From NCBI RefSeq assembly GCF_947495565.1, contig NZ_CANLZM010000003.1:248001-312000 (forward strand): 64,000 nt of DNA, read 5' to 3'. A program made the translations under genes and the position numbers. A model generated the notes under the pieces. It saw nothing but the letters and a program-made list of their open reading frames with translations. It did not search any database and was not told the DNA's origin. This DNA is from an uncultured Pontibacter sp. (lineage in GTDB: Bacteria; Bacteroidota; Bacteroidia; Cytophagales; Hymenobacteraceae). Shown one piece after another: positions 34,682 to 44,518 of the stretch (positions within the stretch are counted from its first letter, which is position 1; the number at the start of each line of letters is the position of its first letter).

Positions 34682-34706
34682 TGTGTGTACTTTTGTGTGA
34701 CCCCCT
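34682..34706 (+). repeat. Island-end repeat, right
   Basis: 25 bp matching 24641-24665 with one mismatch and holding the same two TTTGTGTG-type units. It lies about 50 bp inside the right attachment repeat, where integrase arm-type or excisionase sites are expected. Confidence 0.7.
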
Positions 34707-34713
34707 AATAAAA

Positions 34714-34742
34714 AAGCCCTTACGTTTATAGCGTAAGGGCTT
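34714..34742 (-). terminator. Island-borne terminator for the restored tRNA-Ala
   Basis: Stem AAGCCCTTACG with CGTAAGGGCTT and a run of T on the minus strand, immediately after the tRNA 3' end. It replaces the original terminator left at 24443-24468. Confidence 0.82.
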
Positions 34743-34752
34743 GATTATCAGT

Positions 34753-34827
<75 letters not shown>

Positions 34828-35211
34828 GAATTGTGGATGCAAAAATAGCAGAAATTTTTTAGATGCAAAATATCAAGTATAAAAATATAAGAAATAATAG
34901 CTCTTGTAACTTATTATCAATGACAGAAGGCTCCATACTGCCTCAGTAGAAAATGATAGGCACTTACGGCAGACTGAACCTTTAAAAAAAACGTTGGAAT
35001 GGGATAAAATAGGAGGGATGAGAAACAGAATTTGTAAATAATCAGAAATCTGCTAAATGCAAAGTTGTTCTGATATTTCAATGTTATGCTTATGTAAATT
35101 TAATAACTTACCTTTTACATTTTTTTAATCTTTTTAGTTGAAAATTACCGGATTACGGTTGTAATTTCGCACCCGAATTAATCAACCAACCAATTTTATA
35201 ACAACTAAAAG
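34828..35211. other. Spacer between tRNA-Ala and the TonB-dependent receptor gene
   Basis: Back in host-type sequence (an AAGTATAAA word occurs near 34875). AT-rich, no gene; it carries the receptor promoter near its right end. Confidence 0.6.
35138..35169 (+). promoter_or_regulatory. Promoter of the TonB-dependent receptor operon
   Basis: A TTG at 35138-35140 and TAATTTCG at 35162-35169 (one mismatch to TAnnTTTG) are separated by 21 bp, the normal spacing for the Bacteroidota primary sigma factor. The leader would be about 35 nt. Confidence 0.5.
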
Positions 35212-37761
35212 ATGAAGTACAATTTACTAAGTCTTGTTTTACTGGTTTTACTAACCGGTTTAACGTCTACAGACTTGTTTGCTCAAGGTACCGTTACAGG
35301 TAAGGTTGTGGATGCCACAACTAAAGAGCCTTTGCCAGGAGCAACAGTCATTGTTAAAGGTACGGAGAAAGCAGCACCAACCTCTTTGGACGGTTCTTTC
35401 TCTATACAGGTAACTGACCCTAATGCTACTGCTTTACTGGTAAACTACGTAGGTTACCTGCAGAAAGAAGTATCTATTGCCGGACTGAATGGCTCTAAAA
35501 ACTTGGGCGCTATCCTAATGGAGTCTAACGTAACTTCTATCAATGAGGTTTTAATTACTGCTAACAGCTACGCTATCGACAGAGAGACTCCAGTTGCGAT
35601 GTCTACTATCACAAGCGAAATTATCACAGAGAAGGCTTCTAACCAGGAATTTCCGGAACTGCTGAAATCTACGCCAGGTGTATATGCTACAAAGCAGGGT
35701 GGTGGTTTCGGTGACTCCAGAATTAACCTTCGTGGATTTAGCTCTGTAAACGTTGCCGTAATGATTAACGGTGTGCCGGTAAACGACATGGAAAATGGTA
35801 ACGTGTACTGGTCTAACTGGGCTGGTTTAACAGATGTTACCAAGTCTATGCAGGTACAAAGAGGCCTTGGCGCTTCTAAAGTTGCCGTACCTTCTATTGG
35901 TGGTACAATCAACATCATCACAAAAACAACAGACGCTACTAAAGGCGGAAGCATTTTCCAGGGCTTTGGTAACAACGGTTATCTGAAGACTGGTATCTCT
36001 TACTCTACTGGCCTTGATGAGAATGGCTGGGCTTTCTCGGTAGCTGCCTCTAAAACAGAAGGTAATGGCTGGGCTGAAGGTCTTGAGTTTGAAGCTTACA
36101 ACTACTTCTTCAATGCTTCTAAGCTGATCAACGATAAACACACAATCTCTTTAACTGGTTTTGGTGCTCCACAGTGGCACGGCCAGCGTCAGAACCGCGC
36201 TTCTATCGAGGATTTCAGAAATGCTCCGCAAGGCAGAAGATGGAACTCTGACTGGGGTGTGAAAGACGGTGAAGTAGTTAACGTAGAAGATAACTTCTAC
36301 CACAAACCACAGTTCTCCCTGAACCACTACTGGACAATTGATGAGACTTCATTCCTGTCAACTGCAGTTTACGCTTCTATCGGTACAGGTGGCGGTGGTG
36401 CTTACACAGGCACATTCACAAGAACCGGCGACAAATACTCTCCTTACGACCTTGATGCAGCCGTTGACGCTAACGTAAACTCTACTGATGGCCGTGCGCT
36501 GTCTTTCCTGAGAGCTTCAAGAAACGACCATACTTGGGTAGGTATGCTATCTACTTACCAGAAGAGCCTGAACGATAAAATTAACCTGTTAGGTGGTATT
36601 GACCTGCGTCACTACGAAGGCAGACACTTTACAGAAGTAACTGACCTGCTTGGCGCTCAGTATGTGCTGGACAATACAGACGTGAATAACCCGAATAACA
36701 AAGCTCAGGTAGGGGACAAGATCAGCTACAACAACGATGGCATTGTACTTTGGGAAGGTGGTTTCCTTCAGGGTGAGTACTCAGATGGCCCACTGTCTGC
36801 GTTTATTTCCCTGGCGGCTTCTAACACTTCTTACAAGCGTATTGATTACTTCCAGTATGAGGAAGGAAACCAGGAAACTGATTTCCAGAACTTCTTCGGT
36901 TACCAGGCTAAAGGCGGTGCCAACTATAACCTGAACGAGAACCACAACGTGTTCGCTAACATCGGTTACTTTGAGAAAGCACCTTTCTTCAACGCTGTGT
37001 TCCTGAACAACCAGAACATTGTAAACGATGACGCTGAGAACGAGAAAATCCTGAGCTACGAGTTAGGCTACGGTTACAGAAGCTCTATGTTCTCTGCAAA
37101 CGTTAACCTGTACAGAACATCTTGGAACGACAGATCTTTTACAAGAGGTTACAGCGTACCAGCAACCGGCGAAGTATACTTTGCTAACCTGCTCGGTGTA
37201 GACGCCCTGCACCAAGGTGTAGAATTTGATTTTACTTACCGCCCAACTAACAAGCTGAACCTGACTGGTATGCTATCTGTTGGCGACTGGACGTGGCAGA
37301 GCAACCTGGATGCTATCACAGTATTCAGCGAAGACCGTACTGCTTCTCGTACTATCGGACCAATCTACATGAAAGATGTGAAAGTTGGTGACGCTGCCCA
37401 GACTACGGCTGCTTTTGGCCTTAGCTACAACCTGACAGAAGAGCTGAAGATCGGAGCTGATTACAACTACTACACTGACCTGTACGCTTACTTCGACCCA
37501 ACTACACTGACTGCACCAGACAGAGAAGTATGGGAAGTACCTAGCTACTCACTGCTTGACCTCAACGCATCGTTTAAGTTCAAGATCGCAGGCATCAACA
37601 CGTCACTGTTTGCCAATGTAAACAACGTATTCGACACTGAGTATGTATCTGATGCCTCAGCTACATTTGACCGTGAGTCTGGCCTAAGCACTGCCGCTAA
37701 CTCTTACGTGTTCTATGGTGTTGGCAGAACTTGGACAACAGGTTTAAAAATTAACTTCTAA
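35212..37761 (+). CDS. TonB-dependent outer-membrane receptor with carboxypeptidase-regulatory-like N-terminal domain
   Basis: 849 aa. A signal peptide ends at FAQ (about residue 25). The CarboxypepD_reg-like domain follows (VTGKVVDATTKEPLPGATVI, about 28-105). The plug starts around residue 115 (DRETPVAMSTITSE) with SRINLRGFSSVNVAVMINGV, and the beta-barrel runs to the C-terminal aromatic TGLKINF. It imports a ligand using TonB energy. A lipoprotein gene of an unusual repeat type follows 20 bp downstream in place of a SusD homologue. Confidence 0.93.
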   Translation: MKYNLLSLVLLVLLTGLTSTDLFAQGTVTGKVVDATTKEPLPGATVIVKGTEKAAPTSLDGSFSIQVTDPNATALLVNYVGYLQKEVSIAGLNGSKNLGAILMESNVTSINEVLITANSYAIDRETPVAMSTITSEIITEKASNQEFPELLKSTPGVYATKQGGGFGDSRINLRGFSSVNVAVMINGVPVNDMENGNVYWSNWAGLTDVTKSMQVQRGLGASKVAVPSIGGTINIITKTTDATKGGSIFQGFGNNGYLKTGISYSTGLDENGWAFSVAASKTEGNGWAEGLEFEAYNYFFNASKLINDKHTISLTGFGAPQWHGQRQNRASIEDFRNAPQGRRWNSDWGVKDGEVVNVEDNFYHKPQFSLNHYWTIDETSFLSTAVYASIGTGGGGAYTGTFTRTGDKYSPYDLDAAVDANVNSTDGRALSFLRASRNDHTWVGMLSTYQKSLNDKINLLGGIDLRHYEGRHFTEVTDLLGAQYVLDNTDVNNPNNKAQVGDKISYNNDGIVLWEGGFLQGEYSDGPLSAFISLAASNTSYKRIDYFQYEEGNQETDFQNFFGYQAKGGANYNLNENHNVFANIGYFEKAPFFNAVFLNNQNIVNDDAENEKILSYELGYGYRSSMFSANVNLYRTSWNDRSFTRGYSVPATGEVYFANLLGVDALHQGVEFDFTYRPTNKLNLTGMLSVGDWTWQSNLDAITVFSEDRTASRTIGPIYMKDVKVGDAAQTTAAFGLSYNLTEELKIGADYNYYTDLYAYFDPTTLTAPDREVWEVPSYSLLDLNASFKFKIAGINTSLFANVNNVFDTEYVSDASATFDRESGLSTAANSYVFYGVGRTWTTGLKINF

Positions 37762-37781
37762 GAATTAACTTATCAAGATAG

Positions 37782-38921
37782 ATGAAAAAGTTTTTATATC
37801 TAATCTGCTCATTGGCTCTAACGGCTACTGCCTGTGATCCAATGGACGATGTTTACGATGAGCTGGATGCAGTAAATACAGGGTCTGACCTTAAAATGAC
37901 CCTTACACTGAATGCGGATCAGTATAAAGTAGTAACTAATAAATCTTACTTCTTGTCTGAGGAGGATGCGGCTGCTAAAATTCCAGCAATCCTGGATAAC
38001 AAGTTCCCACACCTGGATAATGGTACCTTAGCTACTATTACGTATAACTCTGTTACTACACCTTTCTCTAACACGTTTGTTTCTAATGAAGTAACGTATA
38101 CAGTAACGGAAGAGGATTACAATGCATTAATCGCTCAGGGAGCTATCAAATACAAAAACTTCGATAGCCCGGACGACATTGTTGCACTCCTTAACTACAA
38201 GTATCCAAATGCAGCAGATAAGCAACTGGTTAAGCTTACTTTTAACTGGTATAGCGGATCAGCAAGCCCGTCTACACAGGAAGTAACTGACCATTTCTTC
38301 TTTGTAAATGGAGAGTGGGTTGATACATATGTAGTGACAAATGCCAACTACGAAGCTGTAGACCACACTAAATACTCTTTCTCTTCATCTGACGGAGCCA
38401 ACCTTGATCTTTACCTGGATAAGTTTCTGAGAGAGAGTGTGCTTGGTGCTAAGCCTGGAGATGTGCAGTATGTGAGCTATGCCTATTACAGCAGCACTAG
38501 CAGAACTACTACTCAGCGTGTTACAGCTATGGCTTTTGACGGTACAAGCTGGACAGCTCTTAAGGACAGTGTTACTGAAGAAGCTACCTTGAATTTCTCG
38601 AAGCAAAAAGGTATTTGGGTGCCAGATCTGTCTATCAGATATACTTTAGTAACTGATGACTATAATTGGATCGCTCAGCAGGAAGGTGTTGCCGATGCAG
38701 CAGCAACTGCGAGCTTAGCCAGATACCGCAACTTTGATGTTGCTCTTTGGAGCACTGAGAATATTGTGAAAGCGATGGGTGCTTTAATGAAGAAGTACTA
38801 CCCTAACGCTAAAGTAGACCAGAAGTTCAGCATCACTTATGTAATCTACGCAGGTGGAACTAGCTCTACAAGCATCAAGATTAAGTTGAACTCAGCTGGC
38901 AAGTACGAACTGGCTGACTAG
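37782..38921 (+). CDS. Surface lipoprotein built from internal repeats, partner of the TonB-dependent receptor
   Basis: 379 aa with a lipobox, ATAC (Cys at about residue 18). The mature protein seems to be four diverged units of about 70-100 residues. Each has a helix ending in KYP/KFP, as in IVALLNYKYPNAADKQLVKL and MGALMKKYYPNAKVDQKFSI, followed by strands of the Y-x-Y-G/S type. It does not resemble SusD. Operon position 20 bp after a TonB-dependent receptor suggests a ligand-binding accessory. The family is not recognised. Confidence 0.82.
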   Translation: MKKFLYLICSLALTATACDPMDDVYDELDAVNTGSDLKMTLTLNADQYKVVTNKSYFLSEEDAAAKIPAILDNKFPHLDNGTLATITYNSVTTPFSNTFVSNEVTYTVTEEDYNALIAQGAIKYKNFDSPDDIVALLNYKYPNAADKQLVKLTFNWYSGSASPSTQEVTDHFFFVNGEWVDTYVVTNANYEAVDHTKYSFSSSDGANLDLYLDKFLRESVLGAKPGDVQYVSYAYYSSTSRTTTQRVTAMAFDGTSWTALKDSVTEEATLNFSKQKGIWVPDLSIRYTLVTDDYNWIAQQEGVADAAATASLARYRNFDVALWSTENIVKAMGALMKKYYPNAKVDQKFSITYVIYAGGTSSTSIKIKLNSAGKYELAD

Positions 38922-38940
38922 TACAATTAATCATACTTAT

Positions 38941-38974
38941 AAAACGCCTCCCGGTACAAACCGGGAGGCGTTTT
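38941..38974. terminator. Bidirectional terminator between convergent receptor units
   Basis: A perfect 14-bp stem (AAAACGCCTCCCGG with CCGGGAGGCGTTTT) and a 6-nt loop between the lipoprotein gene and the Oar-like receptor gene. Confidence 0.93.
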
Positions 38975-39002
38975 GCTTTTAAACCTATTTTGAAGTATAA
39001 GT

Positions 39003-42000
39003 TTAGTTAAAAATATACCTTATCCCTAACTGGCCTCTCCACCTGGATGCAAAGTCATTTACAAAGTATGGGTCGCCGTCTGTAAGGCCTCGGCCGGTAT
39101 AGTTGAACTGTGGGGTAGTAGTGCCGGATTCATAACCTATAAAATCTATTAACTGAAAAGCATTGAAGTTGGCTGTATACTGTCTGCCCCAGTCCTTATT
39201 TAGCAGATTAGTGAAGTTGAACACATCAAAAGTAATCTGGAGCCTGTGCGCATTGTCTGCCTGATTTAGCTTAAACTCCTGCGTAAGCCTGATGTCTACC
39301 TGGTTTGTCCAGGGCAGGCGGTCAGCGTTGCGTTCTGCATACTGGCCTCTTCTGTCGCTTAGGTAATCGTTGCCGGATATGAATGCATCAAGCGCCTCCC
39401 ACTGCTCCTGCGGCGTCAGAGAACCAGGTACTACTGCTCCGGAGCGATCGGTTATCGGTACAAGATTGATTTCCGAAGCATCACGTGGCACATAGATCAG
39501 GTCGTTGGTTCGGCCGGCATCATTGTTCACGTCACCGTTATAAATGTAGGAAAGCGGCAAACCGGACTGCCCGTTGTAAAATAAAGCTAAAGTAGTTGAG
39601 GCAAAATCGAAGTAATTGACCTGGTAAGTAAGTCCGGCCACTACTCTGGATCTGATGTCGTTATCGGCAAAGGCTACATCAGTATTGTTAAGGCCGTTTA
39701 CCTGGTTCACGTTTATCCAGTTAGAGCGGGCCTGGCTGGAGTTGCCCGGGTTTACATCTTTGGCCCGGGAGTAAGTATAAGCAACCGAACCAGACAGCCC
39801 GATCTCGTAGGTCTTCTGTACCTGACCGGTAACACTGTAGGCGTAGCCATCGTCGGTGTTGGTTAAGTAAATGATATCCTGAAAGCTGTTACCTGGTATT
39901 CTCCCGAAAACCGGACGATCATCAGCTCCGTTCAGCGTGCCCGTTTGCTCCAGGTTCAGGTTTTGGTAGTAGATGTTGTTAAGGTTTTTGGAGTATAAAC
40001 CTTCCAGGGTGGCAATATAGTCACCGGGCAACCTTTGGTCTACGGCAGCGTTCACCCGGAAAAGCTGCGGGAATTTAAAGTCTGGGTCTGTTATGTTTAT
40101 CTCGGCCGTTCTGTCTGACAAACCAAAAGTTGAGGCTGTTGGCTGGTCGGCGGGGTCTGGGTTAAACCTCACCTGCTCCAAGGTAGGGTTACCGGTAGTG
40201 AGCGAAAGGCTGCCAAGCAGTTGACCGGTATTGGTGTATTGGTTCGCAATCCATACGAATGGCACACGGCCTGTAAATATGCCGGCACCACCTCGCACCT
40301 GCGTATTGCCATCATCAAACACATCCCAGTTTACCCCCAGCCTTGGCGACAGCATAAACTGCGATCCGGGTGTTTTATCTGTAGCCAGCCCGCGGTCTGC
40401 AAAGGCTTCGTTAAACTCTTCGTTAACGGCGGGGTCATCGTTAAATGTTGGAATATCCAGCCGCAAACCTAAAGTGAATTTTAAGTTATTGAGTGCAGCG
40501 TATTCATCCTGCGCGTAAAATCCTAGCTGGTAAGCCGTAAACTCTGCACCCTGCTGGCGCACATCGGTACGGGAGTAGTTTCTGAAAAAAGCCGAGGGAG
40601 CTTCTTCATCTTCTGTGCCGATAGCCTCAAATGCTTCGATGGAGTTATACTCATATGCGCCGAATTCCTGGCGGATAAACAGGTTAAACGTTTTATAAAA
40701 CTCGTTATGCGTGCCTAATGTGATTGTATGTTTGCCTTTAAAGATGTTGAAGTTGTCTGTGATAGTAAATACATCCTGGTCCAGCTGGTTCTGTACCGAA
40801 AACGGCTCACTGCCCAAAGAAATAGTTCTGCCGCCGGATAACCTGAGCGTAACGTTAGGGAAAGGGTCTCCGATAATATCACGGTCGTCGCGCACGCGTG
40901 TGTAGCCAAAGATAAACTCGTTGGCATAATCGCCTCCAAACTGGCTTCTTACTTGCAATACGCTGGAGTTGGTTGTGCTCGGGAAATACTCGGCATTGTT
41001 AGCGAAGCGAAGCGCATTGGGGTTGCGGCTGTTGTCGCGGTTTTCGCCATATACATAGCTGTGGCGGAGCGTAAGCTGGTGGTTGTTGGTAATGTTCCAG
41101 TCCAGGCGGGCAAAAACTTTGTCGCTTTTTGTCTCGTCTTCTATACTTCTAAAACTGCCCGGGTCGTACCCAAGCCGGTTTGCTGCTTCTGATACCCTTT
41201 GCGCTTCTTCTACAGTGATGTTAGAAGTAGGAGTGCCTGGCTCAAACAGCAGCGGTTGCGTTCGGTTAGTTTTCTCGCCGTTTACAAAAAAGAATAATTT
41301 GTCTTTGATAATCGGCCCTCCAACTCTAAAACCCACTTGGTAGTCAGAATAATCCGGCAGTCGAGTCCTTTCATCGTCAGGGCTTTTGCCTACCAGGTTT
41401 TCATTGTTCCAGAAATAGTAGGCTGAGCCGCTGAATTTATTTGAGCCGCTTCTGGTAATGGCATTAATACCGCCACCTGTAAAACCGCTCTGGCGCACGT
41501 CAAATGGAGCAATCACCACCTGAATCGCTTCTATTGCATCCAGCGAAATAGGCTGCACACCTGTTTGGCCGCCGTTGGTGCCGGTGGCAGAGAGGCCAAA
41601 CACATCATTATTGACTGTGCCATCAATCGAGAAGTTGTTAAATCGGTTGTTCTGGCCGGCAAATGAAATCCCGTCTGTACCTGCCGTAGAAGCCTGCGGC
41701 GTTAACCGCGTAAAATCTTCTAAGCCTCTGGAGATGGTTGGCAGGGACTCTATCTGCTCCGTAGAAACGTTTGTGGCGGCGCCTGTTCTTTCTGAGTTAA
41801 TTACCTTGTCTTGCGCTGCGGTTACCTGTACCTCTCCAAGCGTGGTGGTGCTTTCGTTCAGAGTCAGGTCCAGCCTGAAATTTTGGCCAAGAGCCAGGTT
41901 AATGTTCTCTACCACCTGCTCCTGATACCCCACATAGGAAGTCCGGACGGTGTAAGGCCCGCCCACGCGCATATTCTGGAAATTATAGCGACCCTCTGAG

Positions 42001-42191
42001 TTGGTATTGCCTATATATTGCGTGTTGGTAGGATTATGAACGGCAATTACTGTTGCACCGGGCAAAGATGTGCCGCTCTGGTCCTGCACCACGCCGTTCA
42101 TGGCAGATGTGGTAGTGCCTTGCGCCCACAATAGCTGTACAGGAAGTAAACAGTAACATCCAAAAAGTAGTAATCTGTAGAAAAGTCTCAT
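39003..42191 (-). CDS. Oar-like TonB-dependent receptor
   Basis: 1062 aa, longer than usual SusC proteins. The signal peptide ends WAQ (about residue 24). A carboxypeptidase-regulatory-like domain (MNGVVQDQSGTSLPGATVIA, about 31-110) is followed by the plug (GLEDFTRLTPQASTAGTDG; SFAGQNNRFNNFSIDGTVNN) and a large barrel ending LGIRYIFN. The FNNFSIDG, IEAIQVVIAPFDVRQSGFTG and GGINAITRSGSN blocks are typical of Oar/OmpA-related TonB receptors of Bacteroidota and Myxococcus. Ligand unknown; some family members act in protein secretion or adhesion. Confidence 0.93.
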   Translation of the reverse strand: MRLFYRLLLFGCYCLLPVQLLWAQGTTTSAMNGVVQDQSGTSLPGATVIAVHNPTNTQYIGNTNSEGRYNFQNMRVGGPYTVRTSYVGYQEQVVENINLALGQNFRLDLTLNESTTTLGEVQVTAAQDKVINSERTGAATNVSTEQIESLPTISRGLEDFTRLTPQASTAGTDGISFAGQNNRFNNFSIDGTVNNDVFGLSATGTNGGQTGVQPISLDAIEAIQVVIAPFDVRQSGFTGGGINAITRSGSNKFSGSAYYFWNNENLVGKSPDDERTRLPDYSDYQVGFRVGGPIIKDKLFFFVNGEKTNRTQPLLFEPGTPTSNITVEEAQRVSEAANRLGYDPGSFRSIEDETKSDKVFARLDWNITNNHQLTLRHSYVYGENRDNSRNPNALRFANNAEYFPSTTNSSVLQVRSQFGGDYANEFIFGYTRVRDDRDIIGDPFPNVTLRLSGGRTISLGSEPFSVQNQLDQDVFTITDNFNIFKGKHTITLGTHNEFYKTFNLFIRQEFGAYEYNSIEAFEAIGTEDEEAPSAFFRNYSRTDVRQQGAEFTAYQLGFYAQDEYAALNNLKFTLGLRLDIPTFNDDPAVNEEFNEAFADRGLATDKTPGSQFMLSPRLGVNWDVFDDGNTQVRGGAGIFTGRVPFVWIANQYTNTGQLLGSLSLTTGNPTLEQVRFNPDPADQPTASTFGLSDRTAEINITDPDFKFPQLFRVNAAVDQRLPGDYIATLEGLYSKNLNNIYYQNLNLEQTGTLNGADDRPVFGRIPGNSFQDIIYLTNTDDGYAYSVTGQVQKTYEIGLSGSVAYTYSRAKDVNPGNSSQARSNWINVNQVNGLNNTDVAFADNDIRSRVVAGLTYQVNYFDFASTTLALFYNGQSGLPLSYIYNGDVNNDAGRTNDLIYVPRDASEINLVPITDRSGAVVPGSLTPQEQWEALDAFISGNDYLSDRRGQYAERNADRLPWTNQVDIRLTQEFKLNQADNAHRLQITFDVFNFTNLLNKDWGRQYTANFNAFQLIDFIGYESGTTTPQFNYTGRGLTDGDPYFVNDFASRWRGQLGIRYIFN

Positions 42192-42327
42192 AATGCTTAA
42201 TAACTAATTGAATAACAATGGATTCTTTTAGTTTTTAAGTACGAGATTTATACTTTTTGTAATGTTATTTTATTGTATAAAATGATAATAGTTATATAAT
42301 GCTGTTTATATATAACACCAGGTGTAG

Positions 42328-42957
42328 TTAAAATACCGGCGGGCGAACAGCCTTCACAAAGATCTTCTGGTAGTGCGGTGCATAAAGGTTATTTTCGATT
42401 ACTCCTAAGGAGGTGGAGGCATGAATAAACCTGATCTCGTCGCGGCTAATAACCTCGGTTACCATGCCAACGTGTGTGATGTTTCGTTTGCTGGATCCGA
42501 AAAACACGAGATCGCCTTCGCGCAAATCCTTTGTTTTAACTTCGGTGCCGTACTGGCTTTGCTCCTCTGAGGTACGAGGCAGCGCCACATCTATACTTTG
42601 GAAGGAGGTGCAGAGCAGGCCGGAGCAGTCCATGCCTACGCGGGTAGTGCCACCCCAACGATATGGAACTCCTGTGTAAGAGCGTGCTGCCTCAATTACA
42701 GTGGCTACATCCCTATCTAAATTGCGGTTGGGCATACGGGTGCGGCTGGTGCGGTCTTTTGAAGTGCCGCTAACACCGCTTGCATACTTCTCGCCCCGGC
42801 GGTTTCCCTTTTTTGCAGCGCGTTTCGCGGCGGCAATTTCACGAGCAGATTTGTACTCTTCCCCGCGTTTGCTAAAGGTAGGCTGCGTAGATTGGCAGGA
42901 AGCCATCAGCAGCAGGAAAAAGATAAAGAGGGCAGAAGTAGTATAAAGTGTTTTCAA
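42328..42957 (-). CDS. NlpC/P60 (C40) cell-wall endopeptidase lipoprotein
   Basis: 209 aa from a TTG at 42957, which gives a normal lipoprotein signal (KTLYTTSALFIFFLLLMASC); the frame is open to a TTG at 42990 and has no early ATG. A basic linker (about 25-75) precedes the C40 domain: VPYRWGGTTRVGMDCSGL with the catalytic Cys (about 108), NITHVGMV with the His and IHASTS with the third residue. It would cut peptide stems in peptidoglycan between D-Glu and the diamino acid. It is divergent from the GlcD-like gene. Confidence 0.9.
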   Translation of the reverse strand: MKTLYTTSALFIFFLLLMASCQSTQPTFSKRGEEYKSAREIAAAKRAAKKGNRRGEKYASGVSGTSKDRTSRTRMPNRNLDRDVATVIEAARSYTGVPYRWGGTTRVGMDCSGLLCTSFQSIDVALPRTSEEQSQYGTEVKTKDLREGDLVFFGSSKRNITHVGMVTEVISRDEIRFIHASTSLGVIENNLYAPHYQKIFVKAVRPPVF

Positions 42958-43031
42958 AGCGTATTTTAGCAACCAAGTATAACAACACAAATTCGACTGG
43001 CTAATTTAAGGATTAGTACAGCTTTATTAAA

Positions 43032-44435
43032 ATGAAATTTAATCCAATCACACCCGAAGCCATAGCAGCATTTGCAGAAATAGTCGGCCAGGAGCACATG
43101 CTGCTGCCTGCCGCCGCCGAAGATATGCTGCGCTATACCCACGACGAGACAGAAGACCTGCGCTATGAGCCGGAGGTAGTGCTCAAACCTGCTAACGCTG
43201 CTGAGATAAGCCGTATTATGCAGTACTGCTACGAAAATACAATTCCGGTTACTCCGCGAGGGGCCGGAACAGGATTAAGCGGCGGTGCACTGGCTATTCA
43301 TAAGGGTGTTATACTTTCCACGGAGCGCCTGAACCAGATTATTGCTATAGATGAGCGCAACCTGCAGGCAATTGTTGAGCCGGGTGTAATTACACAGGTT
43401 TTTCAGGAGGCAGTTATCGAACGGGGCCTTTTTTACCCACCAGACCCATCTAGCCGCGGCAGCTGTTTTTTAGGCGGCAACCTGAGCGAGAGCAGCGGCG
43501 GACCAAGAGCTGTGAAGTATGGCGTAACCAAAGACTATGTGCTGAACATGGAGGTGGTGCTGCCAACCGGAGAAGTAACCTGGACGGGAGCTAACGTGCT
43601 GAAAAATGCCACAGGGTATAACCTGACGCAGCTGATGGTCGGTAGCGAGGGCACCCTCGGAATCATCACTAAAATCGTGTTCAAACTGATCCCGTACCCT
43701 CCGCAGAACCTGGTGATGCTGGTGCCTTTCCGAAGCGAGGAAGAAGCCTGTGCGGCAGTATCCAGAATATTTATGGCGGGCATTGTGCCGTCGGCGATGG
43801 AGTTTATGGAGCGCGAAGCTATTGAGTGGACGAGCCGCTACCTTGGTTTGGATGTGCTGATGGCAGCCGACGAGCAGGCGCACCTACTGATAGAACTGGA
43901 CGGCAATGATATGGATCTGCTGTTTAAAGATGCAGAGCGCGTATACGAAGTACTGGAGAGCTTTGATGTAGGAGAAATATTGGTTGCTGACACTGAAAAG
44001 CAGAAGGAAGATTTGTGGCGCCTGCGCCGTAATGTCGGTCATGCCGTTAAAAGCAACTCTATCTATAAAGAGGAAGATACCGTTGTGCCACGTGCCGAAC
44101 TTCCAGTGTTGTTACGCGGCGTGAAGGAGATAGGGAAGAAATATAATTTTAAGTCTGTCTGCTACGGCCATGCTGGCGACGGAAACCTGCACATAAACAT
44201 TGTGAAAGGTGATATGAGCGATGAGGACTGGAATAACAAGCTACCGGAAGGTATAAAAGAGATTTTCAGGCTTTGTGTGGAGCTAGGCGGCACTATTTCG
44301 GGTGAGCACGGCATTGGGCTGGTGCAGCGGCAGTACATCAACATTGCCCTAAACGAGGTGCAGCTGCGGCTTATGCGCGGCATAAAAGAGCTTTTTGACC
44401 CGAGAGGTATACTTAACCCGGGCAAGATATTCTAA
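43032..44435 (+). CDS. FAD-linked oxidase, glycolate/lactate oxidase GlcD-like
   Basis: 467 aa. The FAD-binding PCMH domain shows TPRGAGTGLSGGALAIHKGV (about 76-95), PPDPSSRGSCFLGGNLSESS and VGSEGTLGIITKIVF. The C-terminal FAD-oxidase domain has CYGHAGDGNLHINIV and GGTISGEHGIGLVQRQY. These are the marks of GlcD/D-lactate dehydrogenase-type 2-hydroxyacid oxidoreductases. No GlcE or GlcF gene is beside it, so it may be a stand-alone D-2-hydroxyacid dehydrogenase; the substrate is open. Confidence 0.93.
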   Translation: MKFNPITPEAIAAFAEIVGQEHMLLPAAAEDMLRYTHDETEDLRYEPEVVLKPANAAEISRIMQYCYENTIPVTPRGAGTGLSGGALAIHKGVILSTERLNQIIAIDERNLQAIVEPGVITQVFQEAVIERGLFYPPDPSSRGSCFLGGNLSESSGGPRAVKYGVTKDYVLNMEVVLPTGEVTWTGANVLKNATGYNLTQLMVGSEGTLGIITKIVFKLIPYPPQNLVMLVPFRSEEEACAAVSRIFMAGIVPSAMEFMEREAIEWTSRYLGLDVLMAADEQAHLLIELDGNDMDLLFKDAERVYEVLESFDVGEILVADTEKQKEDLWRLRRNVGHAVKSNSIYKEEDTVVPRAELPVLLRGVKEIGKKYNFKSVCYGHAGDGNLHINIVKGDMSDEDWNNKLPEGIKEIFRLCVELGGTISGEHGIGLVQRQYINIALNEVQLRLMRGIKELFDPRGILNPGKIF

Positions 44436-44439
44436 AAAG

Positions 44440-44474
44440 AAACAGGCGCAGGTTTAAAAAATCTGCGCCTGTTT
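44440..44474 (+). terminator. Intrinsic terminator after the GlcD-like gene
   Basis: A perfect 12-bp stem (AAACAGGCGCAG with CTGCGCCTGTTT) and an 11-nt AT-rich loop, 5 bp after the stop codon, followed by TG and little T. It may serve both strands. Confidence 0.82.
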
Positions 44475-44518
44475 TGTGTAGCTAAATATGCTGTGCTTCG
44501 GAAGCGGTAAAAACGCTG

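Larger units (their letters stand above)
34501..34752. other. Right end of the island, noncoding
   Basis: AT-rich upstream region of the STAS/HATPase operon, followed by the right-hand copy of the end repeat and the terminator delivered with the new tRNA 3' end. No gene seen. Confidence 0.65.

Noticed and set aside
40221..42000. Several plus-strand frames of 60-120 codons
   Set aside because: Antisense shadows of the Oar-like receptor gene.
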